Notes under the pieces: model-generated
The model's input: only the letters and a program-made list of their open reading frames with translations
What the model was told of the DNA's origin: nothing
The model's database searches: none
Shown: piece after piece, positions 44,783-54,619 of the stretch
How the letters are laid out: every line of letters starts with the position of its first letter
Numbering within the stretch: the first letter of the stretch is position 1
Source of the DNA: Xanthocytophaga flava
GTDB taxonomy: Bacteria > Bacteroidota > Bacteroidia > Cytophagales > 172606-1
NCBI GenBank assembly: GCA_030068525.1
Contig: JASJOS010000008.1
Location: 310,001-374,000, forward strand
DNA length: 64,000 bases
Direction of reading: 5' to 3'
Position numbers and translations under genes: made by a program

Positions 44783-45238
44783 TTATTTACTGTATGTAGC
44801 TGTTTGTTCAGCTGTACTAGTTACCCCATCTTTTGTATAGGATCCAGAATTGGATAAAACAAGAGAAGAGGATGAGATATCTTTTATTGTATAGTATGAT
44901 GGATTGGTTAAGCTTATAATTGTTAGCTTCTTATCGTTTGAAAGAGTCCATGCACCAGTTGATGAAGTTTTATTACCCTCTCCATCTGTAATTGTAGTTA
45001 CTACAGTTCCATTCTCACTAAACGTTTTGGTAGTATTTGAAAGAGATTCTGTAGAGTCAATTAGCGTTTTTCCACCAGCAGTAGAATAAACCCGATAGCT
45101 AATTCCTTTCCAGGTACCAGTAGTAAGTAAAGCCTTTGTTGCAACTGTAGCATCATCGTCTTTTTTACAACCCGCAAAGACAAGTGAAAATGTCAGTAGT
45201 ATCAAAACAATCAGGAAAGAGGAATTGTATTTTTGCAT
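44783..45238 (-). CDS. Lipocalin-like lipoprotein
   Basis: This is a 151-residue exported protein. The signal peptide (MQKYNSSFLIVLILLTFSLVFAGC) has lipobox VFAGC with lipidated Cys24, followed by KKDDD. The mature part (TTGTWKGISYRVYS ... FSENGTVVTTITDGEG ... GAWTLSNDKKLTII) has the strand order of the small lipocalin-like proteins that are common in Bacteroidota. The ligand is unknown. Confidence 0.8.
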   Translation of the reverse strand: MQKYNSSFLIVLILLTFSLVFAGCKKDDDATVATKALLTTGTWKGISYRVYSTAGGKTLIDSTESLSNTTKTFSENGTVVTTITDGEGNKTSSTGAWTLSNDKKLTIISLTNPSYYTIKDISSSSLVLSNSGSYTKDGVTSTAEQTATYSK

Positions 45239-45914
45239 AAAAAAGTTAAGTAAAAAAGTACAAAATCGTTAGATATATTATCGACAAAATTGAATAATCT
45301 GTGAAGGAGTAAAAAGCCTTGAAAAAAAGTTGACTTACCTATGTAAGGTTTTCAGAAAATAACCGGGAATGGTTCTACACCTAGGATTAGCAGCAAAGAA
45401 GGAAGATTCTTATCACAGAAAGAATACTGTATCACGGCTATAATTACCAAAAAGTTCTGATTTATAAATAGGTGCTGCTTTAAAAAAAATCTTCAAACTT
45501 CCGTGGTTACATTTGCTAGAGATTGTATTTTTTTAACTTTTAGATGTAATAGTCATCTTTGAAAGGCGGTTTTTTAATCGTCTTGTAGTTTTATTAATCT
45601 ATGCAATTTATATTTAACCAACTGCGGCAAGAGAGCAAAGATTGACTTTTAAGAAAATTTGAATCTTTATTGTGATAGGCGACGTAAAAAAGCAGCGATA
45701 GTAACATGCTTTTAAAACTATACCGCAGAAATAATATTGTGTCTACATAAATAAGGTAGAATGGTCGTCTGAGAGTATAAGTATGTTGAAATGTTACAGG
45801 ATGGAAGATTAGATTTAATCTTTCTGCATAAGTAAAAAATACATCATACAGAAATAAAAGCTATCTATGCAAAGCACAGAACTTTTTTCATCAGGGTCAT
45901 ATACGAATTGATAT
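45239..45914. other. Intergenic region without recognised content
   Basis: About 680 AT-rich bases lie between the lipoprotein start and the first gene of the beta-helix cluster. No ORF with coding composition, no long hairpin and none of the dispersed repeats was seen. It should carry the promoters of both divergent genes. Confidence 0.5.
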
Positions 45915-46844
45915 ATGAATTTTGAGATTATCAGTGAAACGGAAGCATGGGATCGGTATGATTTGTTCAGTTACTGGAGCGTTGATTACTTTAGCTTCGG
46001 AAAAAATAATTTTCTGGCATTTGATTTTGCTGTTTCCATTGTAGGAGATTGGAATGTGAGTTTGTTGTGTGAACAACATAAGGTAGCGGGAGTCATCATC
46101 AATGGCGATCTTACAGTATCTGGTCATTTTGATATGTCTGATTCATTAGATCTAATTAAAGGAAATTTGAAGGCCAGGCATGTATGTATTTCTGAAAAGG
46201 AAGCCTGTATAACAGGCAACTGTATTGTTTCAGGTCTGGTATATGGTGGGTGGAAGCATGGTATATTTACTGTTCAGGAAGAGATTCATGCCCCTTTTTT
46301 AATTTATGAGGTTGACCGTGTTTCATTTGGACGTATTCATCCGGATGCTATTACAATTGATCATGATTTTAATTCAGGTTGTAAAGGAAACTACACCTAT
46401 TTCTGGCATGAACTCAACTATGTTTTTTTGCCTAAGCTACATGTATTTGCTTCTGATGGCAGTTTTTCAGGCCTTGATTTGAGTCTAATGATGGAAGTTC
46501 TCAATCATAATGAGCCTGTAATGAACATAACACCTCGAAAGCTTCGAATGTATCAGGATTGTTTTTCAACTGAAAACTTTGATAAAGCCTATGGGTATCT
46601 GTCTACACTTCTAAATCCTTTTATTGAGCTGGATGGCTTTGAAGTAAGTATACTAGATGTTGACCAGACTAGCAGGCTTGATTTTAAGAAAGAGGGATAC
46701 AGTTTGGGTTTCATTAGTAAAGAAAGAGGAATTATAGCATTGGCTAAACGTCAGCAGGACAATGATCAAAACAGAAAAGCTATTGAGCAAACATTTTGTA
46801 ATCTGATCAATTTTATAGAAAGTGGTCGGGTGGATAATTTTTAA
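45915..46844 (+). CDS. Bactofilin-like beta-helix protein (paralogue 1)
   Basis: This is a 309-residue cytoplasmic protein. Residues about 55-150 show short repeats typical of polymer-forming beta-helices (VIINGDLTVSGHFDMSDSLD, LIKGNLKARHV, ITGNCIVSGLVYG). The segment GSFSGLDLSLMMEVLNHNEPV matches the C-terminal motif of the gene at 50175. A further C-terminal domain of about 100 residues is specific to this copy. Bactofilins polymerise into filaments; whether this protein does is not known. Confidence 0.65.
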   Translation: MNFEIISETEAWDRYDLFSYWSVDYFSFGKNNFLAFDFAVSIVGDWNVSLLCEQHKVAGVIINGDLTVSGHFDMSDSLDLIKGNLKARHVCISEKEACITGNCIVSGLVYGGWKHGIFTVQEEIHAPFLIYEVDRVSFGRIHPDAITIDHDFNSGCKGNYTYFWHELNYVFLPKLHVFASDGSFSGLDLSLMMEVLNHNEPVMNITPRKLRMYQDCFSTENFDKAYGYLSTLLNPFIELDGFEVSILDVDQTSRLDFKKEGYSLGFISKERGIIALAKRQQDNDQNRKAIEQTFCNLINFIESGRVDNF

Positions 46845-47078
46845 AGAACCTCCGCATCTCAATTTTGGTCATATTGGTTGATAGATAGGAACCCAAAATA
46901 TGTATGTGTAGCCTTAGGTATAATAACCTACTTCAGTAGTCTACACTTAAACTTTTGTAGAGATTGGTTTAACAGGCAGTACAGATAGTATCCAATAAGA
47001 TAGGGTCTACACAATGTTCGAAAAAGGAAAAATCTTCTTTCGGAAAACTGATTATATAAATTGTATTCAATCAAGTCT

Positions 47079-47912
47079 ATGAGTTCATCTTCATTTTTTA
47101 CCAACCTGCCTAAAAACTCTAAATTTAAAAGCTTTCGGAATCGGACATTGACTATTCAGGAGTTTTACAAAGCAGCAGAACAGGTAAAATTACCTCAGCT
47201 AAGACAGGATTTATTATCTATTCCTAAGAATCCGGGTATTCAGTCATCCAAAGAACAGGACATTGTTGTACACAGAGGTGATTTACATATAGATGGCAAT
47301 TTTTCCTTATGGAATTCAGGTGTTCGTATTTTGATTGTTGAAGGGGATTTGACCACAAGTGGATATATGGAACTGGTCAATTCAGGTGACTTACTCTTTG
47401 GCGAAGAATGGAGCCAGCAATTTCATTACTATCCAGGTAATCCTGCTCCGACAATTCATCGTCAGGTACAAAGTTATGGTACGGATTGTTATTGTATTGT
47501 AACAGGCAATGTACATGCTGCTGTTCTGGTGTGTGGTGATCATACCGAAATACAGGGAGATGTCAGAGTTGAAAAGTTAATGTATGGAAAAGGAACTGTA
47601 TGGGGTAATGTGCATGTGCCAATACTTTTTGTATCTCATGTTGATTTTGCCATAGAAGGCCAACTGACTTGTGAATGGGGGATAGGTGGATACTATTCAC
47701 ATTCTACTAGCCGCACTACACAATTACCTAACCCTGACTACAAAGCATTGTTTGAAAAATTTGGCAAAAATGTCTTTGATGAGGCTGCGCCCTGGCAGTT
47801 ATTATCAGAAAAGGAACAGCAAAGAGTACTCAACTCTGGTCTCCAACACACTTACCACGTCATTGATTCCGCCAGACTGTGGAAATGTCTGCTGGAACAG
47901 CAATACGTATAG
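47079..47912 (+). CDS. Bactofilin-like beta-helix protein (paralogue 2)
   Basis: This is a 277-residue protein. A helical N-terminal region (TIQEFYKAAEQVKLPQL) precedes short beta-helix repeats (VHRGDLHIDGNFSL, LIVEGDLTTSGYMEL, IVTGNVHAAVLV, IQGDVRVEKLMYG, VWGNVHVP). A C-terminal helical segment follows. The overall plan matches the neighbours at 45915 and 50175. TTG at 47061 is an in-frame alternative start; ATG at 47079 is preferred. It precedes the SUKH protein by 75 bases and may share an operon with it. Confidence 0.65.
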   Translation: MSSSSFFTNLPKNSKFKSFRNRTLTIQEFYKAAEQVKLPQLRQDLLSIPKNPGIQSSKEQDIVVHRGDLHIDGNFSLWNSGVRILIVEGDLTTSGYMELVNSGDLLFGEEWSQQFHYYPGNPAPTIHRQVQSYGTDCYCIVTGNVHAAVLVCGDHTEIQGDVRVEKLMYGKGTVWGNVHVPILFVSHVDFAIEGQLTCEWGIGGYYSHSTSRTTQLPNPDYKALFEKFGKNVFDEAAPWQLLSEKEQQRVLNSGLQHTYHVIDSARLWKCLLEQQYV

Positions 47913-47987
47913 TTCCCAATTAACATATCATGCAAAAGATGGACCTTTTTACTTGTTTTTCATTACCTACATCTGTCTATACACTCT

Positions 47988-49604
47988 ATGAGCGAAACAC
48001 AAACCTTTAAGCGAATCTATGTTGAAACCAATAGTATTTGTCTGGAACTAGATCAGAAGATACCAAAAAAGTCTGTAGCAGTAGCAATAATAGGGGAAGT
48101 TATTCAAAATATTGATACATTACTGACTATGCTTCCTTCTCTATCTTATGTCAACATAGACGAACGGAACAACGGCCTACCTATCAATCTAAATGATGCG
48201 GAAGATATACCATCTCCACCTTACGCTAAAGAAATCTATATTCTCTATCAATCCAATGCCCAGATTGTTCTGGAAGACTGGAAGTTCAGAATCTGGAAAA
48301 CTATTCTGGATAAATACCCAGACGATTTACGCTATCGGAAACTGTATCTGGAACCTTTGCTGACACAAGCAGAGAAATGTGTCGATATCTTTTCCTCTCT
48401 TGGTGAACAGGTCTGGATAGAATGGCAAAAAGATATGTTAAGTCAACAGGCTAATACTGTAGGATGGCTTTCATATCTATACATCTCCGATAAGGACAGG
48501 CTGGAACATGCACTGATGGTTCTGGAGAAAGCATATGTGGTTGCCGGATTTACGCATTTAGACTGGGATAATCGCAAATACATTCATGATACCATGGCAC
48601 GGCTGCTACTCAAGTTAAATCGTGAAGATGAAGCCTATGCTATTGTTTATCAGACGCTGACTGCACATCCTGAACATACAGACTTTGATGATCTGAAAGA
48701 GACAGAGCCCTACCTGCAATGGATAAAAAAGAAGAAGCAACAAGAGAAAGCTGCTATCAAAAAAGCAAAGGATGACAAAAAAGCGTTTGAGCAACTAGTT
48801 AAAGAAGAACAGACAAAGGTAGTAAACCAGTTTTTGAATCCAGCACATTCACTGGTAGTGCAACATGCAGATGTGCTTAACCTGATTAAACAGCGAATGG
48901 TGGCTGTTAGATTACGAAAACAGTATTATGAGTCCGGATGGGAAAAGATGCGGAATCAGGTAGATAGTGCTTCAGAAACAGATTACACACTCAAACCCTG
49001 GTCTGAAAAACAAATTGCGACCTATCAGACCAAACACGAGATTCAGCTACCAGACGAACTGAAAGTGTATCTGATGGAAATAGGAGAGGGGGGAGGCAGC
49101 TATTTTTGCTGGGGGAATCCGATTGTGATGGAAAAAAAGAAGAATGCCATTCAGATCTTGAAAACCCCATTCCCTATTACAGTTGATAAAATTCATGACA
49201 TTAATCATTACTGGAAAATTAAGGCGTGGGTGATGCTGGATTCTTATTTTGAAGGAGAGGAAGAGGAAGAAGATGGAGTGGAAGAGTTAATTAAATACTT
49301 GAAAAGAAAGAAAATCCTGCATAAGGGTAATACACTACAAGATTTATTTGCGATTGATGGCTCTCATGAACTGGGATGTCTGTTTCTTGGATATAGTGAT
49401 AGCCAGGATGGATTGTATCTGGTTATGAATGGAGAGTTTGAAGGAGAAGTATGGGTAGATACACTCCAATATAGTATTGAAGAAGGTGGATGTTTTGGTG
49501 CTGCGACCCCTGAACGCCGAAAGTTTCTGTCCTTTATTGCCGGTAGCTTGCTGGCAAATGCAGAAGGATACGCTGATGCTTCTGAAGAAGGTGCCTGGTT
49601 GTAG
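47988..49604 (+). CDS. SMI1/KNR4 (SUKH) domain protein with helical N-terminal region
   Basis: This is a 538-residue protein. The first 280 residues are mostly helical and TPR-like (EHALMVLEKAYVVAGFTH, LLLKLNREDEAYAIVYQTL), with a Lys/Glu-rich coiled coil at about 245-285. From about 340 the SUKH domain begins (WSEKQIATYQTKHEIQLPDE, LKVYLMEIGEGGGSYF) and continues to QDGLYLVMNGEFEGEVWV. SUKH domains are common immunity proteins against polymorphic toxins. No toxin is seen next to it. Length exceeds typical immunity proteins, so it could have another role. Confidence 0.75.
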   Translation: MSETQTFKRIYVETNSICLELDQKIPKKSVAVAIIGEVIQNIDTLLTMLPSLSYVNIDERNNGLPINLNDAEDIPSPPYAKEIYILYQSNAQIVLEDWKFRIWKTILDKYPDDLRYRKLYLEPLLTQAEKCVDIFSSLGEQVWIEWQKDMLSQQANTVGWLSYLYISDKDRLEHALMVLEKAYVVAGFTHLDWDNRKYIHDTMARLLLKLNREDEAYAIVYQTLTAHPEHTDFDDLKETEPYLQWIKKKKQQEKAAIKKAKDDKKAFEQLVKEEQTKVVNQFLNPAHSLVVQHADVLNLIKQRMVAVRLRKQYYESGWEKMRNQVDSASETDYTLKPWSEKQIATYQTKHEIQLPDELKVYLMEIGEGGGSYFCWGNPIVMEKKKNAIQILKTPFPITVDKIHDINHYWKIKAWVMLDSYFEGEEEEEDGVEELIKYLKRKKILHKGNTLQDLFAIDGSHELGCLFLGYSDSQDGLYLVMNGEFEGEVWVDTLQYSIEEGGCFGAATPERRKFLSFIAGSLLANAEGYADASEEGAWL

Positions 49605-49708
49605 ATGAGTCTTAAGTAAAGGCCACAGAATAGATTCATCTTGTTCTGTGGTCTCTTTATCTATGATTTAGTAAACAATACTATTTTTTACTTCGCTTAG
49701 TTAAAGCA

Positions 49709-50143
49709 ATGATACATGAATCTGTTTTTTGCTGCCAATTATCTCCTTGCCTTCGAGAATTTGATGTACAATTGAATATACTACCAGGCATGGAAGAAAG
49801 TGCAGAATCCATTGTGGCAAAACATGACCTTCCGGATTATGGAGGACGAGTAGCTATGTTCATAAAAGTAGACTTGGCCAGGCAAACAATATATCTGCAC
49901 ACTGATACGGTTTACAATCCAGTGGATGCTTATCATAATTGTTTGGTAGAGTTAGGGCAATGTGTAGAAGATTCCACCTTTGCATGGATGTACAGAGAAG
50001 AGAATGATGAGGGAGATATTCGTTATGTAATCAATCACTATCAGATTGCGGATGGCAAATTGACTTTTACCAAAAGGTATACGGCATTCGGTGTGGAGGA
50101 TTCCCCTGATTGCCAGGATTTGCTATCACTGAATCGGATGTAA
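49709..50143 (+). CDS. Hypothetical protein of the beta-helix cluster
   Basis: This is a 144-residue acidic protein, probably alpha/beta (DLPDYGGRVAMFIKVDLARQ, TIYLHTDTVYNPVDAYHNC). I do not recognise the family. Its start (ATG at 49709) and natural composition support it as a gene. It lies 30 bases upstream of the third beta-helix paralogue and is probably co-transcribed with it. Confidence 0.65.
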   Translation: MIHESVFCCQLSPCLREFDVQLNILPGMEESAESIVAKHDLPDYGGRVAMFIKVDLARQTIYLHTDTVYNPVDAYHNCLVELGQCVEDSTFAWMYREENDEGDIRYVINHYQIADGKLTFTKRYTAFGVEDSPDCQDLLSLNRM

Positions 50144-50174
50144 ATACACTGTTGAACTAAGTAATCATTACCAT

Positions 50175-50801
50175 ATGTCAGAACCTCGTTTTATTACCTT
50201 GGAAGAAGCCTTTGATTTACTAGCAAACAGCCCGCGGTCAACTGTACAACAAGAGATGGTTGTTCATCTGGAGGCATTTGCTGAATTTGTAGAAGACGAA
50301 TCTTCCCGGATTGTTCTTTATGAAGGTGATATCACTTTGCGCTATCTGGCAGTGAAAGATGACATTGTGATCGTAAATGGTAACTTGACTGTTACAGGTG
50401 TTCTGGAAGATTGTCTGGAAGTGAATATCTCACTTTTACTGGTTCTGGGAAATGTCACCACAACCCATCTCTTTACCTTCTCGCAGATTTGTATTGCTGG
50501 CAACCTTACTGTTTCCAATGCTATTGTGGCAGATTCTACCTGTGATTACAGCCTGGATGTTGAAGGAGATCTTAAGGCTCACCTGATTATTGAATCGGGG
50601 CATTGGTTTGATATAAAAGGTAATATCATGGCTGACTATATATATGGGTGGCACTCTTCAAAAGAACGAAAAGGCCTTCTGGAGCCTAACCTGACAGAAG
50701 AAGATTTTATGGAGGAAATTAACGATGATGGTAGACTGGAACTGGGTACAGTTATGCAATACTTAATGAAAAACCAACCTGTTCTCCGAAACGCAATCTG
50801 A
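50175..50801 (+). CDS. Bactofilin-like beta-helix protein (paralogue 3)
   Basis: This is a 208-residue protein. Short repeats fill residues 50-160 (VLYEGDITLRYLAV, IVNGNLTVTGVLED, LVLGNVTTTHLFT, IAGNLTVSNAIV, VEGDLKAHLIIE, IKGNIMADYIYG). The C-terminal motif DGRLELGTVMQYLMKNQPVLR corresponds to that of the gene at 45915. This is the shortest and clearest of the three paralogues. No signal peptide is present, so it should be cytoplasmic. Confidence 0.7.
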   Translation: MSEPRFITLEEAFDLLANSPRSTVQQEMVVHLEAFAEFVEDESSRIVLYEGDITLRYLAVKDDIVIVNGNLTVTGVLEDCLEVNISLLLVLGNVTTTHLFTFSQICIAGNLTVSNAIVADSTCDYSLDVEGDLKAHLIIESGHWFDIKGNIMADYIYGWHSSKERKGLLEPNLTEEDFMEEINDDGRLELGTVMQYLMKNQPVLRNAI

Positions 50802-50822
50802 GAAACCTAAGCCCGGATATGA

Positions 50823-51294
50823 ATCCATTATGGAAGATATGAACTATTCTTTGAACAGATCTTTCCTTTTCAGGAGCCATTGTATGGACAATTGATACTA
50901 AAACTCAAACATCCACATATGGTGGAACCAGCCTTGGCACTTTACAAAAAAATGCCCGGCTCTGTACAGTATCTGATCAAAGTTTACAGTCAGAAAGAGG
51001 TACAAGAAAAGTTCAATTTTCTTACCGATGCTGATGCTTTTGTATTGTTTATCAGGATTTACCCTGTATCAACTTTATGATGAGATGACTTTTCGATTGC
51101 AAGGTTTTTTGAAAATAGGTGTAACTACTAAAGAAGCGGCCATTAATCTGGTTGCTGAACTGGCCTATAATGCAGGAACTGTACAACAGACTTCACTGGA
51201 AGCACAGGCAAAATTATACTTTCATGCGTTTTATACTCTGGACAAAACCTGTTCTGATTGGGCAGCGGTCAATAAGCAATACACGCTTGTTTGA
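50823..51294 (+). pseudogene. Frameshifted paralogue of the gene at 51355
   Basis: In one frame from 50823 the DNA codes IHYGRYELFFEQIFPFQEPLYG, matching IHYGRYRLNFDQIYPFREPLYS of the next gene. Near 51050 the match jumps to another frame (FTLYQLYDEMTF, matching FTFYQLYDWLLY) and continues to YTLDKTCSDWAAVNKQYTLV. A stop codon precedes the first segment, and about 80 middle residues are missing. It is a shortened and broken copy. Confidence 0.8.
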
Positions 51295-51354
51295 GTGCAA
51301 ACCGTATAGTTATTTTATAACCGTATCTGTAAACCAGAAAAACCAGCAATTGTC

Positions 51355-52122
51355 TTGAATCCATTTGAAGATACTTTACCTGATAATCGACTGAAGAACA
51401 ACAGTCGTAGTATACATTATGGACGATACCGATTAAATTTTGATCAGATTTATCCATTTCGGGAACCACTCTACAGCCGACTGTCTCTGAAAACGAAAGA
51501 TATAGAGCTGGCATCCATGGTTTATGATCTGTTTCCTACACATATTCATCGCCTGATACATTTTGACAGACCTGAAGACGATCAGGGTAATGTGATTACT
51601 CCAAAAGGAGAAGAGGACTCCTTTTTTCTATTATTTGAAATGCTCAGTGACTTTATTTATATAGATTTGAAAGATTTATATGTAGCTATCGCTGAATTAG
51701 CTTTTGTACTGGAAGATTGCCGGTTTATTATTTATTCATCAGGTGATGAAAATACCCGATGGCTTGATGAATATAGTATTACAAATGGTGTACTCTCATT
51801 TAGCCGTAACTTCTGTGAGGATCATATATTTACTGGCAGGCTGGACTACTATATTGAACGAACCATTACAAACCCAGTGGATGTACTTTTTTTGCGGTTT
51901 ACCTTCTATCAACTCTATGACTGGCTCCTGTATTGGATACACCGTTACTATCAGGTTCCGCACTGGATAGATAAAAATCTGATCGAAACGGTATCAAATA
52001 TGGAAAAAGTGAACAAAACCACTCTTGATATCCGCATCAAAGCTTACTTTCAGAAATTTTATAGTCTGGATGAGGCCTGTCCGGACTGGAATTCTATCAA
52101 TCAGAAATACAAATTGGTTTAA
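51355..52122 (+). CDS. Hypothetical protein of the beta-helix cluster
   Basis: This is a 255-residue protein with aromatic-rich composition and no signal peptide (SIHYGRYRLNFDQIYPFREP, FTFYQLYDWLLYWIHRYYQV, YSLDEACPDWNSINQKYKLV). I do not recognise the family. The apparent start is TTG, since no ATG occurs in the open frame. A broken paralogue lies directly upstream, which shows local tandem duplication. A toxin or immunity role is possible but not supported by a motif. Confidence 0.65.
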   Translation: MNPFEDTLPDNRLKNNSRSIHYGRYRLNFDQIYPFREPLYSRLSLKTKDIELASMVYDLFPTHIHRLIHFDRPEDDQGNVITPKGEEDSFFLLFEMLSDFIYIDLKDLYVAIAELAFVLEDCRFIIYSSGDENTRWLDEYSITNGVLSFSRNFCEDHIFTGRLDYYIERTITNPVDVLFLRFTFYQLYDWLLYWIHRYYQVPHWIDKNLIETVSNMEKVNKTTLDIRIKAYFQKFYSLDEACPDWNSINQKYKLV

Positions 52123-52673
52123 GCACTGTAAGTCAAATGCCTTTGGGTTTGTCTAGACTTACCTTCTTAAAAGATTTAGTATACTACTAGACAATTTAAG
52201 TAAGGGATAAAAAAATAGAGTCAAAAAGGAGAAATTTGTAGTGGCTAAACAAACAAAAACTCCCCATGACTCTACTATCCAAACTTAGTAAATTGAAAGG
52301 AAAATACCATATTAAAAATCCAGCCAAGAAACATCACATGGGAATGAGCATGCAACCAGTACGGATATTGGAAACTCACAGGAACTGCTATGGGTTGAAG
52401 ATATCCAAGTTGCATATAACGCAGAAAGACACCGATCCCTGCAGCAAGAAACATCCAGCAGAATGAGATTTGCAGGCCCCCACTTGAGAAAAAGTGCTTT
52501 ATAGTCTTTTTTCATAGATTCTTTTTATTCCTGCAATACTATCTGTTTTTCAGCCTTTTCGCCTTTTTAAAATAACTTAGGTCTCATATTCAGGCGGCAA
52601 AGGTAAATGTTTTCTATATTTTGAGTGTGTAGACAGAAACTAATACGTATTATGCGTTCTCATTTAGTGAATA
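52123..52673. other. Intergenic region with possible gene remnant
   Basis: About 550 bases. Around 52320-52500 one plus frame encodes a fragment with natural composition (QELLWVEDIQVAYNAERHRS, ending GPHLRKSAL) but without a start codon and not clearly similar to any neighbour. It could be the tail of a lost gene. Other ORFs here have poor composition. Confidence 0.35.
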
Positions 52674-53768
52674 ATGATGTATCAATCAGAAGCCAAGTCC
52701 TCTCTTTTCAAAACCACGCAGCATTTTGCCATTTTGGATGGCCTCAGAGGAATAGCAGCAATCGCAGTGGTTATCTTTCATTTTATGGAAATAATATTTC
52801 CAGATCCGAGTAAGAACTTTATTGCTCATGCCTATCTGGCCGTTGACTTCTTTTTTTGTTTATCAGGCTTTGTAATTGCTTATGCCTATGATCAGAAACT
52901 ACCACAAATAGGTATTTCGACATTCTTTAAGTTACGACTTATTCGCTTACACCCTCTGGTACTCATTGGTTCAGTTATTGGACTCCTTGGTTTTATATTT
53001 GATCCATTTAGCAACTTGTTTGATAAATACACAGGCCAAGCAGTGCTGCTGTTTGTTACCTCTTGCTTAATGATTCCCTATCCAATTGTTGGAGAACGGT
53101 ATTTTAATTTGTTTCATCTCAATCCACCCTCCTGGTCATTGTTTTGGGAATATGTTGCCAATATTGTATATGCCTTTATTCTTGTCAGACTACCTAACAA
53201 AATAATCTGGGCTTTAGCACTTATTTCAGCAGTGGCTATTGTCTATGAATCCTATGTATCCGGTTCTTTGATTGTAGGTTGGAGTGGCGACACTTTTTTA
53301 GGTGGTGCGATACGGGTTGCTTATTCCTTCATCATAGGCATACTGGTGTATCGTTCTAAATGGATAATTCAGTCCCGTTTCGGACTTATTCCAGTAGGGA
53401 TATTGTTGATGCTTAGCTTTTTGGCACCCTTTGTGAAGAGTGTCAACTGGGCTGTAGATTCTCTGCTTGTGCTGTTTTATTTTCCTTTCCTGGTCACATT
53501 AGGAGCAGGTGCCCATTTATCTAATGTTCTTACCAAAGTCTGTAATTTTGCAGGCAAAATCTCCTATCCCTTGTATATGACTCACTACCCTTTTATTTGG
53601 ATATTTCTGAGTTACGTAGAAGCTAAAAAACCTACCTTTGATCAGATGATACTTATTGCTGTGGTGAGTACTGTGCTACTGATTGTATGGGCTTATCTCA
53701 TTATGATTCTGCTAGATATTCCTATTCGCACTTATCTGAAAAATAAGCTGATAAAACGTATGGTTTAA
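52674..53768 (+). CDS. Acyltransferase 3 family membrane protein
   Basis: This is a 364-residue polytopic membrane protein. The family signature appears near the N-terminus (AILDGLRGIAAIAVVIFHF, with the conserved Arg) followed by AVDFFFCLSGFVIAYAYD. About ten membrane helices follow, ending IRTYLKNKLIKRM. OafA-like enzymes transfer acetyl or other acyl groups to sugars of LPS, exopolysaccharide or peptidoglycan. The acceptor is unknown, and no glycosyltransferase is adjacent. Confidence 0.9.
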   Translation: MMYQSEAKSSLFKTTQHFAILDGLRGIAAIAVVIFHFMEIIFPDPSKNFIAHAYLAVDFFFCLSGFVIAYAYDQKLPQIGISTFFKLRLIRLHPLVLIGSVIGLLGFIFDPFSNLFDKYTGQAVLLFVTSCLMIPYPIVGERYFNLFHLNPPSWSLFWEYVANIVYAFILVRLPNKIIWALALISAVAIVYESYVSGSLIVGWSGDTFLGGAIRVAYSFIIGILVYRSKWIIQSRFGLIPVGILLMLSFLAPFVKSVNWAVDSLLVLFYFPFLVTLGAGAHLSNVLTKVCNFAGKISYPLYMTHYPFIWIFLSYVEAKKPTFDQMILIAVVSTVLLIVWAYLIMILLDIPIRTYLKNKLIKRMV

Positions 53769-53913
53769 TAATTCTCAAAAAATTATAATAGAATAATGCT
53801 GATGTCTGACTAATCATGCTTCATTCTAATGTAAACATAACCCCAACACAGGAAGACGGCTGGCAAATCTTGCCTGGAGTTTAATAGATACCAGGAACTA
53901 CTTTTTATTCCAG

Positions 53914-53964
53914 AAAACAAATCGCCTACTGCGCAGAAACATTGCACAGTAGGCGATTTGTTTT
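53914..53964 (+). terminator. Terminator-like hairpin after the acyltransferase gene
   Basis: AAAACAAATCGCCTACTG and its exact complement form an 18-bp stem with a 15-base loop, and the 3' arm ends in TTTT. It lies 145 bases beyond the acyltransferase stop codon. Confidence 0.7.
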
Positions 53965-54085
53965 GAAACGGATTTAGGAAATAAGGTTAAATAATTCAGA
54001 ATATATAAAGCAAATGGTTTTCCTGGCTTCTTACACTTCGTTTCAAAAACATACGTATTGCATACAAAACACAACTATAAAAACT

Positions 54086-54589
54086 ATGAATGAAAAACAT
54101 GTAGAATGCCTGCTGATGAAGAACTCTATTGAAATGTTAACCGATTTTTTTATGGTACTAACAGATGGGTATAATCCGGCGTTGATTTATGTAACATTAA
54201 CCTTGGACCGAAATCTGGATGAAAGAGATTATTTTGTACTCCCTAAGCATTTGGGAGGAAATAACGAGCAAGAAAATCGACGTCACTTTGAGCACATCAA
54301 TAAGACAAAAACACCTGTTTCATCTGTATCAGAACGAATTATTGAAAACTTTCAATGGTGTCTGGATCATCTGATCATGTGTAATCAGGCCCCAGCCCTC
54401 TTTCAGAGCAAATATCACATGGATAATTTGAACACAGTTATTCACAATGTGCAGAATCAGATTCTCCACATTGTGGAGGACTGGCAGGCTACCACCCATG
54501 AGTATTACATTTGTAATGAACAACGGTTTTTGTGTATTCAGGGACAGGGAAAATCGCTTATGCTCAATTTTGGTTGCTACATTCACTAA
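54086..54589 (+). CDS. Hypothetical protein
   Basis: This is a 167-residue cytoplasmic protein (MNEKHVECLLMKNSIEMLTD, ALIYVTLTLDRNLDERDYF, HIVEDWQATTHEYYICNEQR). I do not recognise the family. An in-frame ATG at 54014 adds 24 residues of less regular sequence, so the internal ATG is chosen with moderate certainty. It lies 30 bases upstream of the next hypothetical gene and is probably co-transcribed with it. Confidence 0.6.
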   Translation: MNEKHVECLLMKNSIEMLTDFFMVLTDGYNPALIYVTLTLDRNLDERDYFVLPKHLGGNNEQENRRHFEHINKTKTPVSSVSERIIENFQWCLDHLIMCNQAPALFQSKYHMDNLNTVIHNVQNQILHIVEDWQATTHEYYICNEQRFLCIQGQGKSLMLNFGCYIH

Positions 54590-54619
54590 AATCAACTCTC
54601 AATAGCTTCTACATCATTT

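Noticed and set aside
49364..49639. Minus-strand ORF over the SUKH gene end
   Set aside because: It is a shadow of the coding strand with no start signal or domain.
52266..52466. 66-codon plus-strand ORF
   Set aside because: Composition is poor, and another frame in the same stretch looks more like a gene remnant; neither is certain.
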